A DNA stretch of 64,000 bases from Spirochaetota bacterium (GCA_029547205.1 JAKPPT010000072.1:62001-126000); one strand, 5' to 3'. Counted from the first letter of the stretch, positions 7,877-17,533 are shown. Notes: generated from the sequence alone by a model not told the origin. A program made the numbers and translations.

Positions 7877-10348
7877 TCAAGAATCATAATTCTTAGTATT
7901 TTTCCAGTTGTGGAAGATCCATAGAATTTGTGGATTGTTAATAGAAAGTCGTACGTTGCAGGTTGGGCAGATAAACCTTCCTTCGTCAAGATGGTCTTTT
8001 GCACATTGTACACAGTAGAGGGAATTGCAGGAAGGGCAAATTCCTGCAGGAAGATCGTCGGGAATTTCTCCATGTAGTTTTAAGGGAGCCGTTGATTGAG
8101 GTAATATGCGCGGAATTTTCCAGAGTCTACCGCAGGTTGTACAGGTTAGCATTGTGTGAATTGTGGAATCATAGAGTTCCTCGAGACGGTTTTTGAGCGA
8201 ATGTTCCTGCAACGATTCTAATTTTTCTATGATTTTGTTGAGTTTTTTAAGCTTATTGAGTTTTATATAGTGCTTTCCAAGTCTTTCCAATACAGAAATA
8301 TCATCAGAGAGCTCCTGCGCACGATTCCATGAAAGCTCCGCACGCACATAATCTCCTAATTGATCCCAGATATCACCCATCAGAATGAGCGATTTTATAT
8401 CATTGGGATTGTGTTCAAGAATGACACGCACAATATCCTGAGCATCAGCCCATTGTTCCAGTGCGATGAGACAGGAAGCTTTATTGAATAATATGTCATA
8501 GTATAATTCCTGTGTTTTGGCAGTGTGACTCAGAGCTTGTTCATAATAGGGCAGAGCTTCATTTGGCTGATGGTTAGCTGCATACAGGTTTCCTAGAGCG
8601 TTTACTATTTCTGGGTTATCATCGTGATTTGTCAACGTGTTGATAGCTTTTTCTGTATAACCAAGTTTATTGAGTGCAATAGCCAGATTGATGCGTGGAA
8701 TCGGCTCTTTTCCCAGTAAAGTAACTGCCTTTTCATAGTACTGTACTGCTTCGTTTATGTTTTTTTGAGCTTCTGCTATTTGTCCTGCCAGGTTATAAAT
8801 CCAGCCATATGCATCTGCAAAATGCATTGCATTCTGTAATGCTTCATCAGATGGTTTACCGGTAAGCCATAGAGTTTCGGTATACCTAAAATGATACAGT
8901 GCATTATCTGGTTCTCGTTCAACAGCTTGCTTAAAATACGCTACGGCATTTTCTGGATATTTGAGTTTTGTAATCATTCCTAATAAATATGCAGAACCAG
9001 CATCGAGTTCTTGATATGTTTCTAGTTTTTTTAAGAGTGATTCTGCCAGTTTGAGATTTTGTTCTGCATATGCCATTCGTGCTTCAAGTGCTAAAAGATA
9101 TTTAGGATCAGCGTGGAGAGTCTTTAAGTGCTGAATACAAATTTTTGCATCGTCATAAGCTTCTTGTTTATATAATTCAAGAGCTGCTTTGTTCCACAGG
9201 ATAGCAGCTTTTTCATAGTTCTTAGAATATTCGGCACTTCTCGCGGCATTTTGTGCATAGAGTGGCATTTCTGGATCAAGTAAAAAAGCTTTTTCATACC
9301 ATTCTGCTGCTTGACTAAACTCTCCAAGGTTAAAAAATGCATGTCCCAGAAGATTACAGTGTAATGGATTTGCAAAATCACCTTCAGCAAAAAGCTTTTC
9401 CTTGAGTTCAATGTACTGCCCCTGTATGTATAATAGGTTAAAAATTTCAAGCTTGACTTTATCATAATCTGCATAGGTTTTTGAAATTGACATGAGTTCA
9501 TTCATGGCTTCCTGATAAAGATATTCTCGAATATAGCATTCTGCACGGTTAAATTTATCGGAATCGAGCAGCGTATCATGTTCTTCAATTCTCTTAAGTT
9601 GAATTAAGGCAGGAATCCAAGCCTGAATACTCATAAAAGAATCGACGAGCCGGCGCCTCTGTTCGACATGTTTGTTGGCTAAAAAATTTGTGAATCGGGA
9701 ATATGCTACTTCTACCTCGAGTGGTCGTGATTCTAAAGTCATGTTTGTGAATCGTGCAGTTATGGGTGTTGATGCTCCATAGACTTGCAATGCAACAGCA
9801 ATATTGCCCTCATTTACCGTATCATCCTCTGCTTCGAGAGCAAATTTACCGTTAAGGAAAATAGTGTAATGTGTTCCTCTGGCAATAAGCATAAGATTAA
9901 CCAGGTTGCCTTCCAGCCACGGACATTCGACCCATCCAGTCAATGCTTGTGGCTCACCATTGAGTAAGCAATCCAAACGTACATAACCAGTATCAGAAAT
10001 GCCGACAAACATGAATGTTGCATTGTCACTCATTCTAAACACAATGCCAGCTGTATAGTGCATAGTTTTACTATGGTTAAGTATGTTTGTAGGTAGCACA
10101 ATATCTACATCAAGTACAAAATCAGAGAAAAATTTACCAGGCATTTCCTGCCAGATAAATTTATTGGATTTTTTTGCAGTGAGCTGTATGCCAGAATCTC
10201 GATAATCTATTGAAAAATTGTCAGAATCAGTTTTAGGAAAAACAGCTGTTGCATCATCAAGAGGAATTTCCCAGTATAATTCAGGCTTGAGTGAGTCTGG
10301 AAGTGTTTTTGGCTTTGGTGTAAAAAGTTTTTTAAGGAAATTAAGCAT
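7877..10348 (-). CDS. TPR protein with N-terminal DUF1080/LamG-like domain and C-terminal zinc-ribbon cluster
   Basis: An 823-residue protein without a signal peptide. Residues about 20-220 form a beta-sandwich-like region with NLMLIARGTHYTIFLNGKF and NIAVALQVYG, as in DUF1080/concanavalin-like domains. From about 225 to 730 there are many tetratricopeptide repeats, for example LGEFSQAAEWYEKAFLLDP and INEAVQYYEKAV. The last 90 residues hold four CxxC pairs (CTTC, CPSC, CVQC with a nearby His, CPTC), a likely multi-zinc binding unit. The start is uncertain: a TTG lies at 10384, but ATG 10348 begins the compact sequence MLNFLKKLF and has a -10-like TACTAT six bases upstream. It is probably a scaffold; no enzyme motif is visible. 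Confidence 0.7.
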   Translation of the reverse strand: MLNFLKKLFTPKPKTLPDSLKPELYWEIPLDDATAVFPKTDSDNFSIDYRDSGIQLTAKKSNKFIWQEMPGKFFSDFVLDVDIVLPTNILNHSKTMHYTAGIVFRMSDNATFMFVGISDTGYVRLDCLLNGEPQALTGWVECPWLEGNLVNLMLIARGTHYTIFLNGKFALEAEDDTVNEGNIAVALQVYGASTPITARFTNMTLESRPLEVEVAYSRFTNFLANKHVEQRRRLVDSFMSIQAWIPALIQLKRIEEHDTLLDSDKFNRAECYIREYLYQEAMNELMSISKTYADYDKVKLEIFNLLYIQGQYIELKEKLFAEGDFANPLHCNLLGHAFFNLGEFSQAAEWYEKAFLLDPEMPLYAQNAARSAEYSKNYEKAAILWNKAALELYKQEAYDDAKICIQHLKTLHADPKYLLALEARMAYAEQNLKLAESLLKKLETYQELDAGSAYLLGMITKLKYPENAVAYFKQAVEREPDNALYHFRYTETLWLTGKPSDEALQNAMHFADAYGWIYNLAGQIAEAQKNINEAVQYYEKAVTLLGKEPIPRINLAIALNKLGYTEKAINTLTNHDDNPEIVNALGNLYAANHQPNEALPYYEQALSHTAKTQELYYDILFNKASCLIALEQWADAQDIVRVILEHNPNDIKSLILMGDIWDQLGDYVRAELSWNRAQELSDDISVLERLGKHYIKLNKLKKLNKIIEKLESLQEHSLKNRLEELYDSTIHTMLTCTTCGRLWKIPRILPQSTAPLKLHGEIPDDLPAGICPSCNSLYCVQCAKDHLDEGRFICPTCNVRLSINNPQILWIFHNWKNTKNYDS

Positions 10349-10354
10349 AGACTT

Positions 10355-10384
10355 ATAGTAAACTAGAAAAAGCTCACTATGCAA
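10355..10384 (-). promoter_or_regulatory. Possible leaderless promoter of the TPR/zinc protein
   Basis: The minus strand carries TTGCAT (10379-10384) and TACTAT (10355-10360) with an 18-base spacer, ending six bases before ATG 10348. The boxes match the sigma-70 consensus at 3 and 4 of 6 positions. No Shine-Dalgarno sequence is present between them and the ATG. Confidence 0.35.
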
Positions 10385-10411
10385 GGTGTTGCATTAAAAA
10401 TTAATGATACA

Positions 10412-10440
10412 TTGAAATAGGATACACTTTGTATTATAGT
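10412..10440 (+). promoter_or_regulatory. Sigma-70-type promoter for the FecR lipoprotein
   Basis: TTGAAA (10412-10417) and TATAGT (10435-10440) are separated by 17 bases. The predicted start is near 10447, giving a leader of about 45 bases that includes the strong ribosome binding site GGGGGAG before ATG 10492. Confidence 0.6.
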
Positions 10441-10491
10441 TTAAATCATAATAATATCAGTAGAAAATAGACCTATTAAGGGGGAGATTAT

Positions 10492-12651
10492 ATGGCAAAG
10501 AATCGCTTGACAGGAATTATTTTGTTCATGAGCTTAATAATTACTATTGTGCTTACTGCTTGTTCTCCAAAAACAGCTCAGGAACAAGCGCTTGCTCCTG
10601 TACAGGAACAAGCGGTTCAAGAAGCTCCAGTTGTACTCATGAATGGTACCTGTGTCTATATAGAGGGTTCTGTGACATTACTGAGAGCTGGAAACGAACG
10701 CCCAATGGAACTTGGAGACGAGATTATATCAGGAGATACTATTAAAACTGGAAGCAATGCTATCTGTGAACTGCAATTTGGCAGCACTGCAAAATTGCAG
10801 TTGCAGGCACAGACAGTGCTGGAAGTCACCGATGTACTGCTCTCTGATGTATCACGTCGGGTAGCTGCAAAACTGGAAATAGGTTCAATTCTTAATAAAG
10901 TTCAGAAGTTGTCAGGAACGGATTCTTATACTATTCGTACCGGTAGTACAGTTTGTGGTGTTCGCGGAACAGAATTTGTGGTGAAAGTTGATAGTACATC
11001 TACTACAGTAATTGCTGTCAAAAAAGGGAAGGTTGCAGCACTACCTGCAACAGCAACACTCGATAAAATTATCCAGGAAGCTGCAACTAACGCGGTTGCA
11101 AGCGCAGCTCTTGAAACACTAGTTGCAAATGCACCTGTAATTGTTGAAAACCAGGAGATGACAATAAATAAAGATGTTGTTGCTGCAGCAGAAATTGTGC
11201 ACAAGGAAATGGAAAAAGCTATAGCATCTGTTGCACCAATACCTTTCGAAAAAGAAGAGGAAGCTCCTCTAATTGCTCCGGTAATAACATATGAAGCACC
11301 AGAAATAGTGAATAATGTTCCTGTAAAGCCTTCTGCAAAGTCAAAGCCTGCACTCATGGAAACACCAGAAGTAATAAGTGCAATTCAGCAAGTAGTACAA
11401 TTGGTTCAAACAACAGCTCAAAAGCCGGTTGTAAAACCCAGGCCGGTTTCGAACCAATTCAATGGAGCATTTAAACAGCTCGATTCAATTGAACCACCAC
11501 AGTCAACTACACCATCGGAAGGGGCAAGTTCTCAAAGCAGCAGTGAAGCACAAGTAGTACCAGAACAAACGAAATCAGTTCAAGAGAATAAGCCTGCAGA
11601 AAAACCTGCTACAACAGTAACAAAACCAGCTGAAACACCGGTTCAAACCAAAAAACCAGCGCTTGAATATGTAGCTATACCTGCACTAAAACGTGCTGTG
11701 AGCGGCAATATTGTTAGAAGTCTTGCTGGAAATGCGTTTATTGTTTCTGATAAAAATGGAACAGTTACAGCTTTTTCTGATTCCGGTCAACGGTTGTGGG
11801 TTGTCAATACTGAAAACACAGGAACAGAGCGAACGTATGCGGTACCATTCAAAGATTTTATCAATTATTCAGGTTCTACTGAACTTGTAATCATAGATGC
11901 TAAATCCGGAAAAATTATAAATAGGATAGCACTCGATAGCAATAAGAGTCATCTTTTAGGAAATCGTGTTGTGCCATTTCCCAATGCTGTTGTGTTCCCA
12001 ACCAAAACAGGATTAGATGTACTATCACCAGCTACTGGAGAAATTATAAGCAGTATTGAAATTCCTGGTGGATCAATGATGACACCGGCAAACTATGATG
12101 GTAAAGCAGTTATTGTAAGCCAGAGGGGTATACTCTATATTGTTAATATCGAGAAAGGTTCCATAGAAACAGAAATAAAAACACCTGCAGTTCAACCAAC
12201 TGCACAAGCGCCTAAAATTTTTAAAGCGCTTGCTTGCTTTGCTGACAGAAAGGGTTTACTTGTGCTTGTTGATTTGAATACTGGAACCGTAAAGTGGACA
12301 AAACAGTTAGAAGGAAGCAACGGTATTTTTACCGATCTTGAATTTGCTCAAGAAGGTATTTTTGCTTTTGGTAATGATACATTGTTTGCCTATTCTCTTG
12401 AAGGAACACCGTTGTTTGATCCTATAAAGAATGTTGCAGCTCCTCCTGCGCTCATTCGGGGTAAATTAGTCTATGCAAACAAAGATAACCAAATAGTTTC
12501 GATAGAAGCAAATACAGGAAAATTGCTAACAAAACTAACGATTGATGATGTTGGCTCTTCACGACCTCTATTCTTTAATGGATTTGTCTATATGGGTCTC
12601 AATAATGGTTCTGTAATTAAAATTCCAGCTGAAAAGCTTGGAATTAAATAG
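10492..12651 (+). CDS. Lipoprotein with FecR domain, Pro/Gln-rich linker and PQQ-like beta-propeller
   Basis: A 719-residue envelope lipoprotein. The signal peptide ends in a clear lipobox, LTAC, with Cys24 as the acylated residue. Residues about 50-170 are a FecR domain: a G-S-V-T-L-L strand, ELGDEIISGDTIKTG, then ELQFGSTAKLQLQ, and finally TVCGVRGTEFVV. A linker rich in Pro, Gln, Ser and Thr spans about 240-395. The C-terminal 320 residues repeat a PQQ/WD-like beta-propeller motif (VLSPATGEI, LVDLNTGTVKWTK, SIEANTGKLLTKL). FecR domains in other bacteria act as envelope sensors or polymer-binding modules. No sigma/anti-sigma partner is adjacent. It ends in a strong terminator. Confidence 0.8.
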   Translation: MAKNRLTGIILFMSLIITIVLTACSPKTAQEQALAPVQEQAVQEAPVVLMNGTCVYIEGSVTLLRAGNERPMELGDEIISGDTIKTGSNAICELQFGSTAKLQLQAQTVLEVTDVLLSDVSRRVAAKLEIGSILNKVQKLSGTDSYTIRTGSTVCGVRGTEFVVKVDSTSTTVIAVKKGKVAALPATATLDKIIQEAATNAVASAALETLVANAPVIVENQEMTINKDVVAAAEIVHKEMEKAIASVAPIPFEKEEEAPLIAPVITYEAPEIVNNVPVKPSAKSKPALMETPEVISAIQQVVQLVQTTAQKPVVKPRPVSNQFNGAFKQLDSIEPPQSTTPSEGASSQSSSEAQVVPEQTKSVQENKPAEKPATTVTKPAETPVQTKKPALEYVAIPALKRAVSGNIVRSLAGNAFIVSDKNGTVTAFSDSGQRLWVVNTENTGTERTYAVPFKDFINYSGSTELVIIDAKSGKIINRIALDSNKSHLLGNRVVPFPNAVVFPTKTGLDVLSPATGEIISSIEIPGGSMMTPANYDGKAVIVSQRGILYIVNIEKGSIETEIKTPAVQPTAQAPKIFKALACFADRKGLLVLVDLNTGTVKWTKQLEGSNGIFTDLEFAQEGIFAFGNDTLFAYSLEGTPLFDPIKNVAAPPALIRGKLVYANKDNQIVSIEANTGKLLTKLTIDDVGSSRPLFFNGFVYMGLNNGSVIKIPAEKLGIK

Positions 12652-12667
12652 TTAAGAAATACAAACA

Positions 12668-12705
12668 AAAAAAGGGCTGTCCAAAAATTTTAGGACAGCC
12701 CTTTT
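12668..12705. terminator. Bidirectional intrinsic terminator between the FecR lipoprotein gene and pfp
   Basis: A 14-base perfect inverted repeat (AAAAAGGGCTGTCC with its complement) closes a 10-base loop. Its arms end in A and T runs, so it can act in both directions and would end both convergent transcripts. Confidence 0.88.
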
Positions 12706-12732
12706 TATATTCATGACTGAAAGTTACTGCAA

Positions 12733-14388
12733 TTAAGAGTGCTCAAGCAAGAGAGTTTCTGTTGGTCTGTCTGCAATTTCTGATGGGCCAAAATACTGAA
12801 TTGCTCCAGGGAATCGGTAGCTCGTTGTAACAGCCCATTTATCACGATGAGCAGCAAAAGTCTTAAATGGTTTACTATCAAGGGTAACAAGCGCCTTTTG
12901 AATAACTGGTTTTTCCGTGCCATGACGCTTTTCAATATTCATCATCATGGTAAGCGGAATTCCACCGGCTATCCATTCATGTGCTGGTTTTGTAAGGTTT
13001 CGTACTGAAGATAGATATCCAGTATATCCCTGGGCTGCCAATGCCCATGCGGTCATGCCAAGAGCGTAGCAATAATCAGCATCAAAATTGGATGGAAATG
13101 CACATCGTCCTTCATAACCAAAAAAGTGTGTCTGATAGCTAAAAGAACCAGTATAGCTGCCCTGTGATTTTAATTCAGCAAGTCTTTTTTCTACCATTGC
13201 AACAATGAGTTTTTCAGTTTCAATGCGCGATACCTGAACATTGCCATGCGGATCACGGTCAAGAATAAGCTGTAATTTAATATCATGTGGCAGTGATTGA
13301 TAGAGCAATGAAAGCGTTTTATCGAGTTTGCTGGAAACAAACAATATTTTATCATCTGCAGTTTCGAGTGCATTTAACTCCTGTGCATGATGCGCCAGGA
13401 GATCGTTCAATGCAGCAATGAGTGTTTTAAACTCGGGAATAAACTCAATGAGGCCTTCAGGAATGAGAACAACACCAAAATTTTCCTTTTGTGCTGCACG
13501 GACACAAATTATCGAGCAGATAGTTTCGGTTATTTCTTTAAGAGTCTGCTTTTTTGCTTCAACTTCTTCCGATATAAGCGTGATATTAGGTCTACAAGCA
13601 AGAGCACATTCCAATGCAATATGGCTGGCAGATCTACCCATCAGTTTAATGAAGTGCCAATATTTGCGTGCGCTTGCAGCATCACGTTGTATATTACCAA
13701 TAAGTTCTGCATAGGTTTTTGTGGCTGTATCAAAACCAAAAGAAGTTTCGATATATTCATTTTTTAAGTCGCCATCAATTGTTTTTGGAACTCCAATTAC
13801 CGAGCATGGGATTTTTTCCTTAATAAAATACTCAGCAAGCAGCGCCGCATTGGTGTTAGAGTCATCGCCCCCGATAACGATGAGAGCATCAAGTTTATGT
13901 TTTTTTACTGTTTCACTGGCTTTTGCAAATTGTTCAGGAGTTTCAATTTTTGTTCTACCCGATCCAATAATATCAAAACCTCCAGTATTTCTATACTGGT
14001 CAATAATCGTCTTATCAAGAGTTATGAATGTGTTATCAACAAGCCCTCCTGGTCCACCCTTAAAACCGATAAGTTTTGAAGCAGTATTACCTTTCATGAG
14101 GCCATCAAATAAGCCTGCAATTACATTATGCCCTCCAGGAGCCTGTCCACCAGAAAGAATTACGCCTACCGTTAGCGTACGAGACAGTTTTTCAGATGAA
14201 CCTTTGGTGATGGTAACAATTGGTTTTCCATAGGTGTTTGGAAACAGTGCAGAAAGCTTTTCTTCATCGGCTTTTGCATGAGTTTTTTGACCTTCGGAAA
14301 AACCGATACTTTGAATCGATTCATTTAATATTGCTGGAATTTTAGGTTGATATTGATATCGAATTTTCTGTAGTGGTGAAATATCCAT
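12733..14388 (-). CDS. pfp: Pyrophosphate-dependent phosphofructokinase (long form)
   Basis: A 551-residue glycolytic enzyme that reversibly phosphorylates fructose 6-phosphate with PPi. Visible motifs are GGQAPGG (80-86), GGDDSN (173-178) and PKTIDGD (201-207). The second Asp of GGDD, in place of the Gly found in ATP-dependent enzymes, is the recognised mark of PPi use. The length matches the long PFP clade of spirochaetes and plants. CGGAGG lies just upstream of the ATG, and a TATAGT -10-like box lies at 14417-14422 on the minus strand. With the class II aldolase elsewhere in the window it supports a PPi-linked glycolysis. Confidence 0.93.
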   Translation of the reverse strand: MDISPLQKIRYQYQPKIPAILNESIQSIGFSEGQKTHAKADEEKLSALFPNTYGKPIVTITKGSSEKLSRTLTVGVILSGGQAPGGHNVIAGLFDGLMKGNTASKLIGFKGGPGGLVDNTFITLDKTIIDQYRNTGGFDIIGSGRTKIETPEQFAKASETVKKHKLDALIVIGGDDSNTNAALLAEYFIKEKIPCSVIGVPKTIDGDLKNEYIETSFGFDTATKTYAELIGNIQRDAASARKYWHFIKLMGRSASHIALECALACRPNITLISEEVEAKKQTLKEITETICSIICVRAAQKENFGVVLIPEGLIEFIPEFKTLIAALNDLLAHHAQELNALETADDKILFVSSKLDKTLSLLYQSLPHDIKLQLILDRDPHGNVQVSRIETEKLIVAMVEKRLAELKSQGSYTGSFSYQTHFFGYEGRCAFPSNFDADYCYALGMTAWALAAQGYTGYLSSVRNLTKPAHEWIAGGIPLTMMMNIEKRHGTEKPVIQKALVTLDSKPFKTFAAHRDKWAVTTSYRFPGAIQYFGPSEIADRPTETLLLEHS

Positions 14389-14442
14389 ATGTTCCTCCGA
14401 TAAAGTTTCATCATTTACTATACCAAAGAAACATATCCATTG

Positions 14443-15627
14443 CTACAGGTTTGCTCGTATGCTGTCAGGAAGTTCTTCCTGTCGTATCGGTTTGATAATT
14501 CTCACACCGTTTTCAGATGTTTTCAAAATAAGATCCTTTCCGTCCGGGGTTTTAGCATTAAGGACTAAAACAATCGGATAGCGAGGATCACCAGGATTAA
14601 CATCAATAACTTGAGCATATTTCCCATTTGTCAGAATAACAAAAGTACCTACAGGGTAGAGTGATAGTGAAAAAATAAGTGCTTTTATAACTGTATCATC
14701 AAACTGTTTATCCTGGTTTTTTAAAAATTCTACAATACCAACATGTTTTTGTTTGCCTTCCCTGTATGGACGCTTGGATGTCGCTGCATCATACGCGCAT
14801 GCAACAGCAATTATTCTCGAGTAATGTGATATTTTTTCTCCCGATAAATTCCGTGGATAACCAGAGCCATTCATGCGTTCATGATGTTCAAGTGCGACGA
14901 GTGCAACAGCAAGCGGAACTTTTTTATCCTTGAGAATATTAAATCCTAGTATTGGATGAGCAGTAATTGCTTTTCGTTCATTGGTGTTCAATGCACGATC
15001 GGCCATATAAATTTGAGGTGGAATACGGATCATTCCAATTTCATGAAGGCTTGCAGCAATACCTAATTCTAGTAGTTTATGTACTTGAAATTTAAGTTGT
15101 ATACCAATAATGAGTGACAGAATTGTTGTTCGAACTGTATGGTAGACAAGGTAATTTTTAGAATCTGTAATTTCAGAAATAATGCGAAGTAAAGCATATC
15201 GGTTTTCTTGAACAATAGTCATTATTTTTTTTACATTATCAGATAAATCATTATAATTAAGTTCATTTCGTGTGACATATTTTGTAAAGATTTTGTCTAT
15301 ATAATCAATAAATTGAAGGTATGTTTGTTTAAGTCCTTCATAATCCCCTTGTTCGATAGTAATCTTGCTTTCAGATTGTCCAGAATTAACTTCTTCTATT
15401 AATTCTTCTATGGTGCCAGATTTAGACTTGAGTTGATTTGCTGGATCAATCTGTTCGCCAGCTGTTAGTACTGTTCTATAACCCCAGTCAGCTAAATGAT
15501 TGATAAGCGTAGGCGGTACAGAAGTTTCTGGAATGAGCAAAATGTAACCAGGATCAAGAAACACTGGCTCTGAGTAATACATACCTGGTTTGAGCTGATT
15601 AATAGAAATCGTTATAGGTTCTTTCAT
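14443..15627 (-). CDS. DUF3391/HD-GYP domain protein with altered metal-site residues
   Basis: A 394-residue protein. Residues 1-55 are the DUF3391-type leader (INQLKPGMYYSEPV), and about 155-345 form an HD-GYP domain, the family that hydrolyses cyclic di-GMP. GYP is present (HHERMNGSGYP, 248-258) and so is YHTVR (His163). The defining HD pair is H195-E196 (LHEIGM instead of LHDIGK), and the usual AD-x-x-DA segment reads ACAYDA. Activity may therefore be altered or lost, leaving a nucleotide-binding or scaffold role. AAGGTG lies upstream of the ATG. The gene is divergent from 15711. Confidence 0.85.
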   Translation of the reverse strand: MKEPITISINQLKPGMYYSEPVFLDPGYILLIPETSVPPTLINHLADWGYRTVLTAGEQIDPANQLKSKSGTIEELIEEVNSGQSESKITIEQGDYEGLKQTYLQFIDYIDKIFTKYVTRNELNYNDLSDNVKKIMTIVQENRYALLRIISEITDSKNYLVYHTVRTTILSLIIGIQLKFQVHKLLELGIAASLHEIGMIRIPPQIYMADRALNTNERKAITAHPILGFNILKDKKVPLAVALVALEHHERMNGSGYPRNLSGEKISHYSRIIAVACAYDAATSKRPYREGKQKHVGIVEFLKNQDKQFDDTVIKALIFSLSLYPVGTFVILTNGKYAQVIDVNPGDPRYPIVLVLNAKTPDGKDLILKTSENGVRIIKPIRQEELPDSIRANL

Positions 15628-15641
15628 TACATCACCTTACT

Positions 15642-15669
15642 ACAATAAAGTAGACAAATCTTCTGTAAA
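15642..15669 (-). promoter_or_regulatory. Sigma-70-type promoter for the HD-GYP gene
   Basis: On the minus strand TTTACA (15664-15669) and TATTGT (15642-15647) are separated by 16 bases. The predicted transcript starts near 15635, leaving a short leader with AAGGTG before ATG 15627. Confidence 0.45.
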
Positions 15670-15710
15670 AGCATACACTACTATCATATTCTATTATTGG
15701 AGTTTTTTAC

Positions 15711-16535
15711 ATGAAATTTAGAACTATTTTTATAATTTTCAATATTGTTATTCTATTTGCATTCCTGTTTGTTTTTTTTATTCCATTTTTCTTATTTTCA
15801 TTTAATGAATCGGTTAGTTTTTGGGTACAAAACTGGCCATTTGTCATTTTTTTTATAGTAATTTTATTAACATTTAATTTGTATTTTATTAAAAACTGGA
15901 AAATCTATACATATCTTGAACATGAACAGTGGGAACAATTGGCTGAGCTGCTTAAAAAACAAATTTATGAGCAACATAACTTTTCAAAACGAGTCATTAG
16001 ACTATACATCAATTCAGCACTGTTATCAAATAATGTTCAGGCTGTTATCAATCTTGAGGAGTATGTTAAACAGCAAAAACCTACTGTTCTTGAAAAAAAT
16101 CGAATTTATTTTATTGTGACGCGAGTATTAACAAATAATTATAATGCTGCGTCACAATTGCTCGAAGGTGTTACGCATGATACTACTGGTGAATTTAATG
16201 ATTGGCTTGTATTTTATAAAGGGTTTATTCCTATTATGCAAAAAGAATATTCCAAAGCACTTGATCCGCTAAGAAAATTATTAAAAACGAAGGATCCAAT
16301 TATCAAGCTGCTTGCTCTATATCTGCTTAAGAATATTTGTTTGTCTGCACTATCTGATGAAAATGAAAAAGCTACTGTACAGCAGGAAGTATCAGTAATG
16401 ACTGAAATGCTAAAAAAACAGCTTACACCTAAACGCTGGAGCATGGAAACTGAAAGGGCAAAAAACGAAATTCCCGCTGTAATTATTTCAAGTCTAATTG
16501 ATGAAGCAGGAAAGTGGATGTTCCAAACAACTTAG
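15711..16535 (+). CDS. Two-helix membrane protein with a TPR-like C-terminal part
   Basis: A 274-residue protein I do not recognise. Two transmembrane segments lie at about 5-32 and 42-62, followed by a helical region of about 210 residues with degenerate tetratricopeptide-like pairs (KQIYEQHNFSKRVIRLYINS, EYSKALDPLRKLLKTKDP). TTGGAG sits 9 bases before the ATG. The N-terminal helices are very rich in Phe and Ile. It is divergent from the HD-GYP gene and followed by the LysM gene. An inner-membrane scaffold is possible, but nothing shows a specific function. Confidence 0.6.
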   Translation: MKFRTIFIIFNIVILFAFLFVFFIPFFLFSFNESVSFWVQNWPFVIFFIVILLTFNLYFIKNWKIYTYLEHEQWEQLAELLKKQIYEQHNFSKRVIRLYINSALLSNNVQAVINLEEYVKQQKPTVLEKNRIYFIVTRVLTNNYNAASQLLEGVTHDTTGEFNDWLVFYKGFIPIMQKEYSKALDPLRKLLKTKDPIIKLLALYLLKNICLSALSDENEKATVQQEVSVMTEMLKKQLTPKRWSMETERAKNEIPAVIISSLIDEAGKWMFQTT

Positions 16536-16629
16536 AGCCTATATTTATATGTGTGCATAAATGATTAGTTTTCATTGCAGGAGATTTTCCTATTTAACAA
16601 TTTATATTTTTCTCCCGATATTATAAACG

Positions 16630-17454
16630 ATGAAACAGCGTTTTGTACTTTTTTTTACACTTTTACTATTAGTTGCGCTAATTGTGCTTTCAGGACAGGA
16701 ACAGTATACGATTTATATCGTGCAGAAAGGTGATACTCTGTACAGCATTGCAAAGCAATACAATACAACAGTTGAACTATTACTAAAACTAAATAATCTT
16801 TCAGATGCTTCAAAAATTGTCGTAGGTTATAAACTAAAAGTTCCAACAAGTTCAGGAATGACGATTTCCTACACCGTGCAAAAGGGTGATACTCTCTTTA
16901 GTATTGCGAGGTCATTTGCAGTTTCAGTCGATACCTTGCGGACACTGAATAAATTAACAGGTGATACAATAAAAATTGGCCAGGTATTGGTAATACCAGC
17001 TACTGGAGCTCAAGTTTCCAATAAACCGACAAATGCTGCAAACGGTTCAGGACCTATCCCTCATGATGCAGCATCATCAACTGGTACAAAGCCATCAGTT
17101 TCAGTTAAAAAAGACTCAGGATGGCCTTGCGAGGGTCAAATAGCGTATTTGCAGGGTAATTTACAGGGTGTTTTAATTACTGCAGGACCGAGAGTTCAGG
17201 TCAAAACTGTACGGGCAGGGATCGTTGTTTCTCATGGACCATTTCGAGGGTTTGGAACAATGATTTTTGTAAGAGCATCCGATGGCCTTATATATGTGTA
17301 CGGCGGGATTGCCCGTTCACGTGTCAAGGTTGGTGATACTGTAGAATTTGGGGCTGTTTTAGGCGAAACTCCTTCAGATGATGCAAATGATGTTTTCTTT
17401 TTTGTTTTTTCGGGTAACAAAGCACTTGATCCCGCTAAAGTTCCTCGTGGTTGA
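16630..17454 (+). CDS. LysM protein with a catalytically dead LytM/M23-like domain
   Basis: A 274-residue exported protein. A signal peptide covers about 1-22. Two LysM repeats follow (YIVQKGDTLYSIAKQYNTT and YTVQKGDTLFSIARSFAVS), each ending in a K-L-K-V-P- or V-L-V-I-P-type strand, and would bind peptidoglycan. The C-terminal part (about 165-274) has the M23/LytM fold pattern, with VKVGDTVEFGAVLGETPS. The zinc ligands are gone: the usual YAH is YVYGG and the usual HLHFE strand is VFFFVFSG. Such dead LytM proteins (EnvC, NlpD) activate amidases in other bacteria. No Shine-Dalgarno sequence is seen; TATTAT ends 5 bases before the ATG. Confidence 0.82.
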   Translation: MKQRFVLFFTLLLLVALIVLSGQEQYTIYIVQKGDTLYSIAKQYNTTVELLLKLNNLSDASKIVVGYKLKVPTSSGMTISYTVQKGDTLFSIARSFAVSVDTLRTLNKLTGDTIKIGQVLVIPATGAQVSNKPTNAANGSGPIPHDAASSTGTKPSVSVKKDSGWPCEGQIAYLQGNLQGVLITAGPRVQVKTVRAGIVVSHGPFRGFGTMIFVRASDGLIYVYGGIARSRVKVGDTVEFGAVLGETPSDDANDVFFFVFSGNKALDPAKVPRG

Positions 17455-17533
17455 CCTGTAACTGATATTGCTTCAATTTTTAGTTAAATTTTAGCTAAAA
17501 AACAAAAAATGCGTAAAAAAATGTCGAAAAGAT

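Noticed and set aside
10348-10384. TTG start for the TPR protein, adding 12 residues
   Set aside because: No ribosome binding site precedes it, and it falls inside a possible -35 box.
13387-14233. Long open frames antisense to pfp
   Set aside because: They mirror the codon structure of a well-supported gene and encode no recognisable protein.
17480-17510. TTTTTAG/CTAAAAA inverted repeat as a terminator of the LysM gene
   Set aside because: The stem is AT-only and followed by A-rich sequence rather than T.
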